From positions 1 to 64,000 of the forward strand of contig JADCLI010000029.1 of NCBI GenBank assembly GCA_016803235.1: a DNA stretch of 64,000 nt, given 5' to 3'. Positions 50,736-58,453 of this stretch are shown piece by piece. Position 1 is the stretch's first letter. Each line of letters begins with the position of its first letter. Below the pieces are notes generated by a model. The model had not been told where the DNA came from and did no database searches. It saw only the letters and a program-made list of their open reading frames with translations. Position numbers and translations under genes: made by a program. This stretch comes from Pimelobacter simplex. Lineage in GTDB: Bacteria; Actinomycetota; Actinomycetes; Propionibacteriales; Nocardioidaceae.

Positions 50736-51887
50736 ATGCGCCGCTCACCCTGGATGAACACCGACCTCGACGACTTCCGCGACCTCGCGCGGACCTTCTG
50801 CGAGAAGGAGATCAAGCCGAACGTCGAGACCTACATCGCCAACAAGCAGGTCGACCGCGACCTGTGGAACAAGGCCGGCGAGGTCGGCCTGCTGTGCCTG
50901 TCGATCCCGGAGGAGTACGGCGGCGGAGGCGGCTCGTTCGCCCACGAGGCGATCCTCATCGAGGAGCAGGCCCGGGTCGGCGACAGTTCGTGGGGCGTCT
51001 CGCTCCACAACGGCATCGTCGCGCACTACATCCTCAAGTACGGCACCGAGGCCCAGAAGCACGAGTGGCTCCCCAAGATGGCCAGCGGCGAGGCCGTCGC
51101 CGCGATCGCGATGACCGAGCCGGGCACCGGCTCGGACCTGCAGAACGTGCGCACCAAGGCGATCCGCGAGGGCGACGAGTACGTCATCAACGGCTCCAAG
51201 ACCTTCATCACCAACGGTGCGCAGGCCGATGTCGTCGTGGTGGTCGTGAAGACCAACCCGGAGGAGGCGGCCGCCGGCATCTCGCTGGTCATCGTCCCGA
51301 CCGACACCCCCGGCTTCTCCCGCGGCCGCGTGCTCGACAAGATCGGCATGAAGGGCCAGGACACCTCCGAGCTCAACTTCTCGGACGTCCGCGTGCCGGT
51401 GTCCAACCTGCTCGGCACCGAGGAGGGCCAAGGCTTCATCCAGCTCATGGAGCAGCTGCCCCAGGAGCGGCTCATCGTCGCGGTCTCCAACGTCGCCGCG
51501 ATGGAGCTCTGCTTCGAGGAGACCATGCGCTACGTCCACGACCGGCACGCCTTCAACCGGCCGATCTGGGGTTTCCAGAACACTAAGTTCAAGATGGCCG
51601 AGGTCGCCACCGAGGCCCGCGTGGCCCGCTCCTTCGTCGACGAGTGCATCGGCCTGCACCTCGAGGGCCAGCTCGACATCCCCACCGTCGCGATGGCCAA
51701 GCTGTGGTGCTCCGAGCGCGCGCAGAAGGTCGCCGACACCTGCCTGCAGCTGCACGGCGGCTACGGCTACATGAACGAGTACCCCATCGCCCGCGCCTGG
51801 GCCGACCTCCGCGTCTCCCAGATCTACGCCGGCACCAGCGAGATCATGAAGGAGATCATCGCCCGCTCCCTGCCGGCCCCCGCCTGA
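50736..51887 (+). CDS. Acyl-CoA dehydrogenase
   Basis: 383 residues. The family pattern is complete: IPEEYGGGGG, AMTEPGTGSDLQ for flavin, ITNGAQADVVVVV, LDKIGMKGQDTSEL, LQLHGGYGYMNEYPIAR and YAGTSEIMKEIIAR. It oxidises an acyl-CoA to the enoyl form. It is under a divergent TetR regulator with two sites. The ATG at 50736 lies directly after the second operator; an internal ATG at 50754 is less likely. Substrate chain length cannot be told from the sequence. Confidence 0.9.
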   Translation: MRRSPWMNTDLDDFRDLARTFCEKEIKPNVETYIANKQVDRDLWNKAGEVGLLCLSIPEEYGGGGGSFAHEAILIEEQARVGDSSWGVSLHNGIVAHYILKYGTEAQKHEWLPKMASGEAVAAIAMTEPGTGSDLQNVRTKAIREGDEYVINGSKTFITNGAQADVVVVVVKTNPEEAAAGISLVIVPTDTPGFSRGRVLDKIGMKGQDTSELNFSDVRVPVSNLLGTEEGQGFIQLMEQLPQERLIVAVSNVAAMELCFEETMRYVHDRHAFNRPIWGFQNTKFKMAEVATEARVARSFVDECIGLHLEGQLDIPTVAMAKLWCSERAQKVADTCLQLHGGYGYMNEYPIARAWADLRVSQIYAGTSEIMKEIIARSLPAPA

Positions 51888-51891
51888 GCCC

Positions 51892-52818
51892 TCACGCCAG
51901 GACCCGGACCGCCGCGGGGAGCAGGTCGACCCGCAGCGGCGTGGCGGCGTCGGCGGGGAGGGGGCCGAGGCTCTCGCCGTCGGCGCCCACGGGGACGGCG
52001 GCGCCGCCCCGGTGCCGCCCCGAGAGGCTGACGCTCCGGCCGGTGCGCACGGTCACCTCCGCGAGGTCGACATGGCTGCCGTCGTACACCTTGGGGAGGG
52101 AGCGGATCAGGTCGAGGTGCGAGGCGGCCTCGATCACGACCACCTCGAGCAGCCCGTCGTCGACCGACGCGGTCGGCGCGATCGCCATCCCCTTGCCGTA
52201 GAAGCGGGAGTTGGCGACGACCACCGTCGCGGCCTGGTGGGTCGTGCGCTCGCCGTCGACCTCGAGGGTGCACTGCACCGGACGGTAGGTCGCGAGAGCC
52301 CGGACCGCGGCGTAGGGGTACTGCAGCGCCGAGGGCAGCCAGTGCGAGCGGTCCACGATCTCGGCCGCGCGGGCGTCGACGCCGGCGTAGACCGACCCCG
52401 CGACGACGTACGACGACCCGTCGGCCTGCGTGGCACGGAGCAGGTCGATCGGCCTCGGCTCGGCGGCGAGCAGCAGCCTCGCCTGGGCGCCGGTGTCGGT
52501 GGGGATCGCGAGCATCCGGGCGAAGTCGTTGCCGCGCCCGGCCGGGACGACGGCGAGCACGCCGCCGCGCTCCGCGACGGAGCCGGCGACCGAGGAGAGC
52601 ATCCCGTCGCCGCCGACGGACACCACGACCGCGTCACGGGCGACCGCAGCGTCGACGAGCGCGGGCGTCTCGGCGGCCGAGGTCGTGTAGGTCACCTCGA
52701 CCTCGGCGCCCGCCTCGCGCAGCGCCCGCGCCAGCGGCACGACGACCCTCGGCGCCGCGCCGCCGCCGGAGGCGGGGTTCACGAGGAAGGCGAAGGCCCT
52801 CCGGCCGCCCGCCGTCAC
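51892..52818 (-). CDS. Diacylglycerol kinase family lipid kinase
   Basis: 308 residues. VNPASGGG (13-20), the GGDGM ATP loop (69-73) and PAGRGNDFA (92-100) are the DAGK catalytic marks. It phosphorylates diacylglycerol or a related lipid alcohol. It overlaps the preceding flavoprotein gene by four bases. In M. tuberculosis the equivalent pair is Rv2251-Rv2252, where Rv2252 is a lipid kinase linked to phosphatidylinositol mannoside synthesis (from memory). Confidence 0.9.
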   Translation of the reverse strand: MTAGGRRAFAFLVNPASGGGAAPRVVVPLARALREAGAEVEVTYTTSAAETPALVDAAVARDAVVVSVGGDGMLSSVAGSVAERGGVLAVVPAGRGNDFARMLAIPTDTGAQARLLLAAEPRPIDLLRATQADGSSYVVAGSVYAGVDARAAEIVDRSHWLPSALQYPYAAVRALATYRPVQCTLEVDGERTTHQAATVVVANSRFYGKGMAIAPTASVDDGLLEVVVIEAASHLDLIRSLPKVYDGSHVDLAEVTVRTGRSVSLSGRHRGGAAVPVGADGESLGPLPADAATPLRVDLLPAAVRVLA

Positions 52819-54407
52819 GGGATCAGCACCCCCGGGTTGAGGATGCCGGCGGGGTCGACGGCCTGCTTGACCGCGCGCAGCACCTCGACGCCGACCTCGC
52901 CGATCTCGGCGGTGAGGTAGGGCTTGTGGTCGGTGCCGACCGCGTGGTGGTGGGTGATCGAGGCACCGGCGGCGACGATCGCCTCACAGGCCGCGGCCTT
53001 GGCCGGGAGCCAGGTGGCGAGCGGGTCCTCGCCACCGGGGGCGGCGACGGTGAAGTAGAGGGAGCACCCGGTCGCGTAGACGTGCGAGATGTGGCACAGC
53101 ACCATCGCGCCCTCGCCGAGCGCCTCCTGCAGCGCCGCCTTCACGCGGGTGTAGAGGTTCTCCCGGTTGCTCCAGAAGGTCACCGTCTCGAGCGTCTCGA
53201 CGAGGACGCCGACGTCGAGCAGGCTGTCGCGCAGGTACGGCGCGTTGAACCGCCCGTGCGCCCACGCCTCGCCCGGCCCGGAGCCCTGCGGAGCACCGCC
53301 GAGCGCGGTGAGCGCCGAGGTGACCGCGGCCTTCTTGGCAGCGACGGCGTCGGGGGTGCCCTCGTAGCCGACGATCATCAGGCAGCCGGCGCTTCCCTCG
53401 CCGCCGATGGAGTCGGGGTCGGCGAGGTTGATCGCGGTCTCGTTCTCGTCGGAGAGCCGGAGGACCGTGGGCAGCAGGTCGGACTGGGCGAGCGCCCGCA
53501 TCGCGTCGGCGCCCTCGGCGAACGAGGCCCAGCGCCAGCCCTCGTACTCCTTGACCTCGGGCAGCGGCCGGACCCGGACGGTGACCTCGGTGATCACGCC
53601 GAAGACGCCCTCGGAGCCGAGGAACAGCTCGCGCAGGTCCGGGCCGGACGCGTTGGCCGGGGAGGCACCGAGCCGGACCTCGCCGACCGGGGTGGCGACG
53701 CGCAGCGCGACGACCATGGAGTCGAACCGGCCGTAGCCCGCGCTCGACTGGCCGCTGGAGCGGGTCGCGGCGAAGCCGCCGATCGAGGCGTACTCGAAGG
53801 ACTGCGGGAAGTGGCCGAGCATCAGCCCGTGCTGGGAGAGCAGCGCCTCGGCCTCGGGGCCGCGCAGGCCGGGCTCGAGGGTCGCCGTCGAGGAGACGGG
53901 GTCGAGCGCGAGGAGGCCACGCATCCGGCCGAGGTCGAGCGAGAGGATGCCGGTGAGACCGGCGGGGTCGGCGACCAGGCCGCCCGTGACCGCCGTGCCC
54001 CCGCCGAAGGGGACGACGGCGATCCGCTGCTCCTGCGCGTAGGCGAGGACCGCGACGACCTCGTCGTGACCGGCCGGGCGGACGACGACGTCGGGTGCGT
54101 CACCGAGGTCGCCGGTGCGCTGGCGGAGCAGGTCGGGGGTGGACTTGCCGCGGGTGCGCTGGCGGCGCAGCTCGTCGTCGAGGACGACGTTGTCGTCGCC
54201 GACGATCGCGCGCAGGCCGGCGACCTGGTCGGCGGCGAGGCGAGGCGCAGGAACGGCCACGTCGGCGCACGCGGGGGTGTCGCGGATCGGGAACACCAGG
54301 CCGACGAGGTCACGGACGCCGTCCGGCAGGCCGGCCGCGTGGGCCGGGTCGCCCCAACGCGTGGCAGGCATCTCGGGCTGGAGAACGGAGGGGCGCTCGG
54401 TCGTCAT
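52815..54407 (-). CDS. FAD-linked oxidase, alkylglycerone-phosphate synthase-like
   Basis: 530 residues. FAD domain with VVPFGGGTAVTGG (132-144), IGGFAATRSSGQSSAGYGRF near 210, CHISHVYATGCSLYF and ITHHHAVGTDHKPYL near 487. The His-rich loop is the feature that sets AGPS-like enzymes apart from D-lactate dehydrogenases. True AGPS forms ether lipids from acyl-DHAP; bacterial relatives are uncharacterised. Divergent from a TetR gene across 17 bases; its ATG lies within a 27-bp dyad. Coupled to the lipid kinase gene. Confidence 0.82.
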   Translation of the reverse strand: MTTERPSVLQPEMPATRWGDPAHAAGLPDGVRDLVGLVFPIRDTPACADVAVPAPRLAADQVAGLRAIVGDDNVVLDDELRRQRTRGKSTPDLLRQRTGDLGDAPDVVVRPAGHDEVVAVLAYAQEQRIAVVPFGGGTAVTGGLVADPAGLTGILSLDLGRMRGLLALDPVSSTATLEPGLRGPEAEALLSQHGLMLGHFPQSFEYASIGGFAATRSSGQSSAGYGRFDSMVVALRVATPVGEVRLGASPANASGPDLRELFLGSEGVFGVITEVTVRVRPLPEVKEYEGWRWASFAEGADAMRALAQSDLLPTVLRLSDENETAINLADPDSIGGEGSAGCLMIVGYEGTPDAVAAKKAAVTSALTALGGAPQGSGPGEAWAHGRFNAPYLRDSLLDVGVLVETLETVTFWSNRENLYTRVKAALQEALGEGAMVLCHISHVYATGCSLYFTVAAPGGEDPLATWLPAKAAACEAIVAAGASITHHHAVGTDHKPYLTAEIGEVGVEVLRAVKQAVDPAGILNPGVLIP

Positions 54408-54429
54408 GTGTTACAGTGTTACACATGAC
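54403..54429. promoter_or_regulatory. 27-bp dyad covering two start codons
   Basis: Outer arms GTCATGTGT / ACACATGAC are perfect and the inner part is symmetric except at three positions including the centre. The ATG codons of the flavoprotein (54405-54407, minus) and TetR (54425-54427, plus) sit symmetrically near its ends. TACAGT at 54412-54417 is seven bases before the TetR ATG. Binding should shut off both genes. Confidence 0.8.
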
Positions 54430-55045
54430 GTCACATCGTCACAACAGCGATCCGCGCGACGCCTACCTCGATGCCGCGCGCGAGTGCATCCTCGACGTGG
54501 GCTGGCGACGGACGACGCTCACCGAGGTCGCCCGCCGGGCCGGTGTCTCGCGGATGACGATCTACCGCGCCTGGTCCGACATGCCGGCCCTGCTCGGCGA
54601 CCTGATGACCCGCGAGTGGGGCACGCTCGTCGCGTCGGGGGTGGATGCGAAGCAGGCGGGGAGCGAAGCGACCGACGCCACCGTGACCGCGTCGCCCACC
54701 CCCGACGCGATCGCCGACGCCGTGGTCGCGACCGTCCACGCGCTGCGCGAGAACGAGCTGTTCACCCGGATCGTCGAGCTCGACCCTGAGCTGATCCTTC
54801 CCTACCTGCTGGCCCGACGTGGGCGCTCGCAGGAGCTGATCCTCCAGGTCCTGGCCGCCGCGATCAGCGCCGGCCAGGACGCCCGGACCATCACCGACGG
54901 CGACCCACAGGCCGTCGCCCGCGGCCTGGTCCTCGCCGCCCACGGCTTCGTCCTCTCCGCGCACACCATGGTCGACGACGCCGTGGACCAGTCCGCGCTC
55001 GACGACGAGCTGCACGCCCTCGTCTCCCGGAGCCTCGCGCCATGA
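54425..55045 (+). CDS. TetR family transcriptional regulator
   Basis: 206 residues. HTH near residues 14-55 (YLDAARECILDVGWRRTTLTEVARRAGVSRMTIYRAWSD). The position between the flavoprotein and glpD parallels Rv2250c of M. tuberculosis. The TACAGT box seven bases before the ATG makes the message leaderless, so the dyad operator and the promoter are one element. It overlaps glpD by four bases and is co-expressed with it. Confidence 0.9.
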   Translation: MTSHRHNSDPRDAYLDAARECILDVGWRRTTLTEVARRAGVSRMTIYRAWSDMPALLGDLMTREWGTLVASGVDAKQAGSEATDATVTASPTPDAIADAVVATVHALRENELFTRIVELDPELILPYLLARRGRSQELILQVLAAAISAGQDARTITDGDPQAVARGLVLAAHGFVLSAHTMVDDAVDQSALDDELHALVSRSLAP

Positions 55046-56598
55046 CCCTCTCCCCCACCCGGATCACGCCCGGGCTCACTGCCGTCCCCACCGAGGTCGA
55101 CGTGGTCGTGATCGGCCTCGGTGTCACCGGTGCCGGGGTCGCGCTCGACGCGGTCGCGCGCGGCCTGAGGGTCCTCGCCGTCGACGCCCACGACATCGCC
55201 TTCGGTACGTCGCGCTTCTCCTCCAAGCTGGTCCACGGCGGTCTGCGCTACCTCGCCTCCGGCCAGGTGGGCATCGCCCACGAGAGCGCTGTCGAGCGCG
55301 GGATCCTGATGGAGACCACCGCGCCGCACCTCACCCGGCCGCTGCCCTCGATCATCCCCCTGTCCGCCGGGGTCAGCCGACCGATGGGCACCCTTGCCGG
55401 CGCCGGCTTCCTGGGCGGCGACCTGCTGCGCCGTGCCGCCGGGACCAGTGGCGACACCCTTCCCCGGCCGCGGCGGCTCAGCGCCGCCGAGACCCGCCGG
55501 GTGGCCCCTCCGCTGCGCACCGACGGCCTGCGCGGCGCCTATCTCGGCTGGGACGGCCAGCTCGAGGACGACGCCCGCCTGGTCACCACGATCGCGCGGA
55601 CCGCGGCCGACCGTGGCGCCCACGTGCACACCCACGCCCGGGTCCTGACCGCGAGCGGCCGTGAGGTGACGCTGCGCGACGAGCTGACCGGCGAGACCGC
55701 CACCGTCACCACCCGCACCGTCGTGAACGCGGCCGGGGTGTGGGCCGGCGACCTGGTCGACGACGTCCGCCTGCGCCCCTCCCGCGGCACCCACCTGGTG
55801 CTGCGGGCCGGCACCCTCCCCGGGCTCGACGTGGCCGTGTTCGCGCCGATCCCCGGCGAGACCAACCGCTTCGTGCTCGTGCTGCCCCAGCCGGACGGGC
55901 AGTTCTACGTCGGCCTGACCGACGAGCCCGTCGACGGTCCGGTCCCCGACGTCGCCGAGCCGACCGAGGTCGAGATCGGCTTCCTGCTCGACGTCGTCGC
56001 GGCCTCCTTCGCCCGCCCACTGCGCCGCGAGGACGTGGTCGGAGCGTTCGCCGGCCTGCGCCCGCTCCTCGACAGCGGCGACGACGCGACAGCCGACCTG
56101 TCCCGCAAGCACGCCGTGCTCACCTCGCCGACCGGCGTCGTCACCATCGTCGGCGGCAAGCTCACGACCTACCGCCGGATGGCCGAGGACGCCGTCGACG
56201 CGGCCGTCGCCCACGCCCGCCTCACCGCAGGCCCCTGCGTCACCGCGACCCTGCCGCTCGCCGGCGCCGCGCCGCGCGAGGCGCTCGCCGACCGCGCGGC
56301 CAGGGCCGACCACCCCGGCGCGGCCCGCCTGGTCCGTCGGTACGGCGCCGACGCCGACCTCGCGCTCGCCGCCGCACACGACGCCAGCGGCTGGACCGAG
56401 GAGAGGCTCCTCGCGCCGATCGCGGCGGGCATCCCGACCGTGTGGGCCGAGCTGTTCTTCGGTGTCACCCACGAGGGGGCGGCCGATGTCGCCGACCTGC
56501 TCGACCGGCGTACCCGGATCGGGTTGGTGCCCGCCGACCGCGCCCTCGCGGTCCCCGCCGCCGAGAGGGTCCTGGAGGTCCTGCGCGCCCACCGATGA
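55042..56598 (+). CDS. glpD: Glycerol-3-phosphate dehydrogenase, FAD-dependent
   Basis: 518 residues. FAD fold VVVIGLGVTGAGVALDAVARG, then SSKLVHGGLRYL and TVVNAAGVWAGDL, plus the C-terminal domain with VTIVGGKLTTYRRMAEDAVD. It turns glycerol-3-phosphate into DHAP with electrons passed to quinone at the membrane. In this cluster it links glycerolipid turnover with the DHAP-using AGPS-like flavoprotein. It matches the place of glpD1 (Rv2249c) beside the same neighbours. Confidence 0.93.
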   Translation: MTLSPTRITPGLTAVPTEVDVVVIGLGVTGAGVALDAVARGLRVLAVDAHDIAFGTSRFSSKLVHGGLRYLASGQVGIAHESAVERGILMETTAPHLTRPLPSIIPLSAGVSRPMGTLAGAGFLGGDLLRRAAGTSGDTLPRPRRLSAAETRRVAPPLRTDGLRGAYLGWDGQLEDDARLVTTIARTAADRGAHVHTHARVLTASGREVTLRDELTGETATVTTRTVVNAAGVWAGDLVDDVRLRPSRGTHLVLRAGTLPGLDVAVFAPIPGETNRFVLVLPQPDGQFYVGLTDEPVDGPVPDVAEPTEVEIGFLLDVVAASFARPLRREDVVGAFAGLRPLLDSGDDATADLSRKHAVLTSPTGVVTIVGGKLTTYRRMAEDAVDAAVAHARLTAGPCVTATLPLAGAAPREALADRAARADHPGAARLVRRYGADADLALAAAHDASGWTEERLLAPIAAGIPTVWAELFFGVTHEGAADVADLLDRRTRIGLVPADRALAVPAAERVLEVLRAHR

Positions 56599-56658
56599 GT
56601 TTTCCCCTCGCCCCCGGTCACACCCATCAGGCAGACTGGCGAGACCACGGGGGTAGCG

Positions 56659-57678
56659 ATGGGAAGCGCAACGGTGACCGAGGCGAAGACGACCGACACG
56701 ACGACGGCGAATGACGAGCTCGCCGACTTCGACACCCTCACGGGCCGCTACCAGCGCGAGCTGATGGCGCACTGCTACCGGATGAGCGGCTCGGTGCACG
56801 AGGCCGAGGACCTGGTGCAGGAGACCTTCCTGCGCGCATGGAAGGCGTCGGCGAGCTTCCAGGGCCGCAGCTCGGTGCGCACCTGGCTCTACAAGATCGC
56901 CACCAACGTGTGCCTGACCAACCTCGAGGCCAAGCCCCGGCGCCCGCTGCCGACCGGCCTCGGTACGGCGGACTCGGCTCCCTCCGACGAGCTGCTCGAG
57001 GACCACGAGGTCCCGTGGCTCGAGCCGATCCCCGACGCCGCCGTCGAGGTCGCCGAGCGCGACACGATCCGGCTGGCCTTCGTGGCCGCCCTGCAGCACC
57101 TCCCGGCCCGCCAGCGCGCGGTGCTCATCCTGCGCGACGTGCTGCGCTGGTCGGCGGCCGAGACGGCGACCGCGCTCGACACGACGACGGCGGCCGTGAA
57201 CTCCGCGCTGCAGCGCGCCCACGCCCAGCTCGCCGAGCGCGGCCTGTCGCCCGACACGGTCGAGCCCGACCTCGACCGGGCCCAGCGCAGCCTGCTCGAC
57301 GCCTACCTGCAGGCCTTCTGGCGCAAGGACATCGACCAGATCGTCCAGCTGCTCAAGTACGACGCCACCTGGGACATGCCGCCCTTCCTCAACCACTTCA
57401 AGGGCGCGACGGCGATCGGCGAGCTGGTCGGCACCAAGTGCCCGGGCGGCTGCAACGACATGCCGATGATCGAGACCGTCGCCAACGGGCAGCCGGCGTT
57501 CGGGCTCTACATGCGCCAGCCCGACGGCCACTTCGAGCCGTTCCACCTGCAGGTGCTGCAGCTGACCGGCGCGGGCGACGACCTGCGGGTGGAGCACGTC
57601 ACGGCGTTCTTCGACGCCCGGCTGTTCGCGCGCTTCGGGCTGCCGGAGCGGCTGCCCGCCGACTACGTCCCGGCGTAG
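56659..57678 (+). CDS. ECF-type sigma factor with C-terminal SnoaL-like domain (SigG/SigX5-like)
   Basis: 339 residues. Sigma region 2 lies around 30-95 (YQRELMAHCYRMSGSVHEAEDLVQETFLRAWK), region 4 around 150-195 (LPARQRAVLILRDVLRWSAAE...LDTTTAAVNSALQRAHAQL). The last ~130 residues form a SnoaL-like fold, which in this group tunes sigma activity in place of an anti-sigma factor. It turns on a stress or metabolite regulon not identifiable here. GGGGGTAGCG precedes the ATG. Confidence 0.88.
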   Translation: MGSATVTEAKTTDTTTANDELADFDTLTGRYQRELMAHCYRMSGSVHEAEDLVQETFLRAWKASASFQGRSSVRTWLYKIATNVCLTNLEAKPRRPLPTGLGTADSAPSDELLEDHEVPWLEPIPDAAVEVAERDTIRLAFVAALQHLPARQRAVLILRDVLRWSAAETATALDTTTAAVNSALQRAHAQLAERGLSPDTVEPDLDRAQRSLLDAYLQAFWRKDIDQIVQLLKYDATWDMPPFLNHFKGATAIGELVGTKCPGGCNDMPMIETVANGQPAFGLYMRQPDGHFEPFHLQVLQLTGAGDDLRVEHVTAFFDARLFARFGLPERLPADYVPA

Positions 57679-57688
57679 GACGAGCGCC

Positions 57689-58258
57689 GTGTCCGCCGCC
57701 ACCGCGCCGGACGGGATGGTCGCCGGCCTGGACCTGTTGCAGCGCGCGCTCGACTACACCCGTGCCGCGCTCGGCACCGTCACGTGCGCCGACGTCACCC
57801 GCCCCACGCCCTGCACCGGCTGGGACCTCGCCGACCTGTTGGCCCACATGGAGGACGCCCTCGACGCGTTCGCCGAGGCGGCGGGGGGCGCGGTCGGGCT
57901 CAGCAGCGCCGCCCCCACTCCCCTCGAGGCCCGGGTCGAGGCGCTGCAGCTCAAGGCCTGCGCCCTGCTCACCGCCTGGCTGCACGCCGACCAGCCGACC
58001 GTGGACGTCGGCGGTCACCCGCTCCCGGTCGACGCGATCGCGCGGATCGCGGCGCTCGAGATCGCCGTGCACGGCTGGGACGTGCGCCGCGCGACCGGCC
58101 ACGCCGAGCCGCTGCCCGAGCCGCTCGCCGTGGCGCTGCTCCCCTCGGCCCTGCAGATCGCGCTCGCGGGCGACGACCGGTTCGCGCCGCCGGTGCCGGT
58201 CGACGTCGAGGCGCCCGCCGGGGTGCACGTCCTCGCACTGCTCGGGAGGCGTTCGTAG
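57689..58258 (+). CDS. TIGR03086-type / maleylpyruvate-isomerase-fold protein
   Basis: 189 residues. The N-terminal DinB-like four-helix pattern is seen: LDLLQRALDYTRAALGTV, TPCTGWDLADLLAHM and ALEIAVHGWDVRRATG. The family includes mycothiol-dependent isomerases and many unknown proteins. It starts 10 bases after the sigma gene, so the two are co-transcribed; it could be a sigma partner or a thiol enzyme of its regulon. GTG with AGGA upstream. Confidence 0.78.
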   Translation: MSAATAPDGMVAGLDLLQRALDYTRAALGTVTCADVTRPTPCTGWDLADLLAHMEDALDAFAEAAGGAVGLSSAAPTPLEARVEALQLKACALLTAWLHADQPTVDVGGHPLPVDAIARIAALEIAVHGWDVRRATGHAEPLPEPLAVALLPSALQIALAGDDRFAPPVPVDVEAPAGVHVLALLGRRS

Positions 58259-58284
58259 AGCAGGTCGACGCACGGTGCCGCCCC

Positions 58285-58442
58285 CAGGAGACTGCTGAAT
58301 CCGCGCGGCTGCGTGGCGCGGGGTGGAGCGTTCGCCGCGTTGGGCTCGGGCGAACTGACCCGCCACGCCTGTCCTCGCCGCACTGGCGACCGCACGCGCC
58401 CGGCACCGCTCGCGTTCGCCCCTCCTGTCCAGCAGGCTCCTA
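58285..58442. repeat. Possible miniature inverted-repeat element
   Basis: Imperfect ends CAGGAGACTGCTG (58285-58297) and CAGCAGGCTCCTA (58430-58442) pair at 11 of 13 positions. No target-site duplication could be defined. The right end runs into the TAGACT box of the ltrA-like gene. Low certainty. Confidence 0.3.
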
Positions 58443-58446
58443 GACT
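58441..58446 (+). promoter_or_regulatory. -10 box of the LtrA gene
   Basis: TAGACT, seven bases before the ATG at 58454, so the message is likely leaderless. Confidence 0.6.
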
Positions 58447-58453
58447 GCGGCGC

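Noticed and set aside
54802..57702. 966-codon minus-strand frame opposite tetR, glpD and the sigma factor
   Set aside because: It spans three well-supported genes and has antisense composition with no recognised domain.
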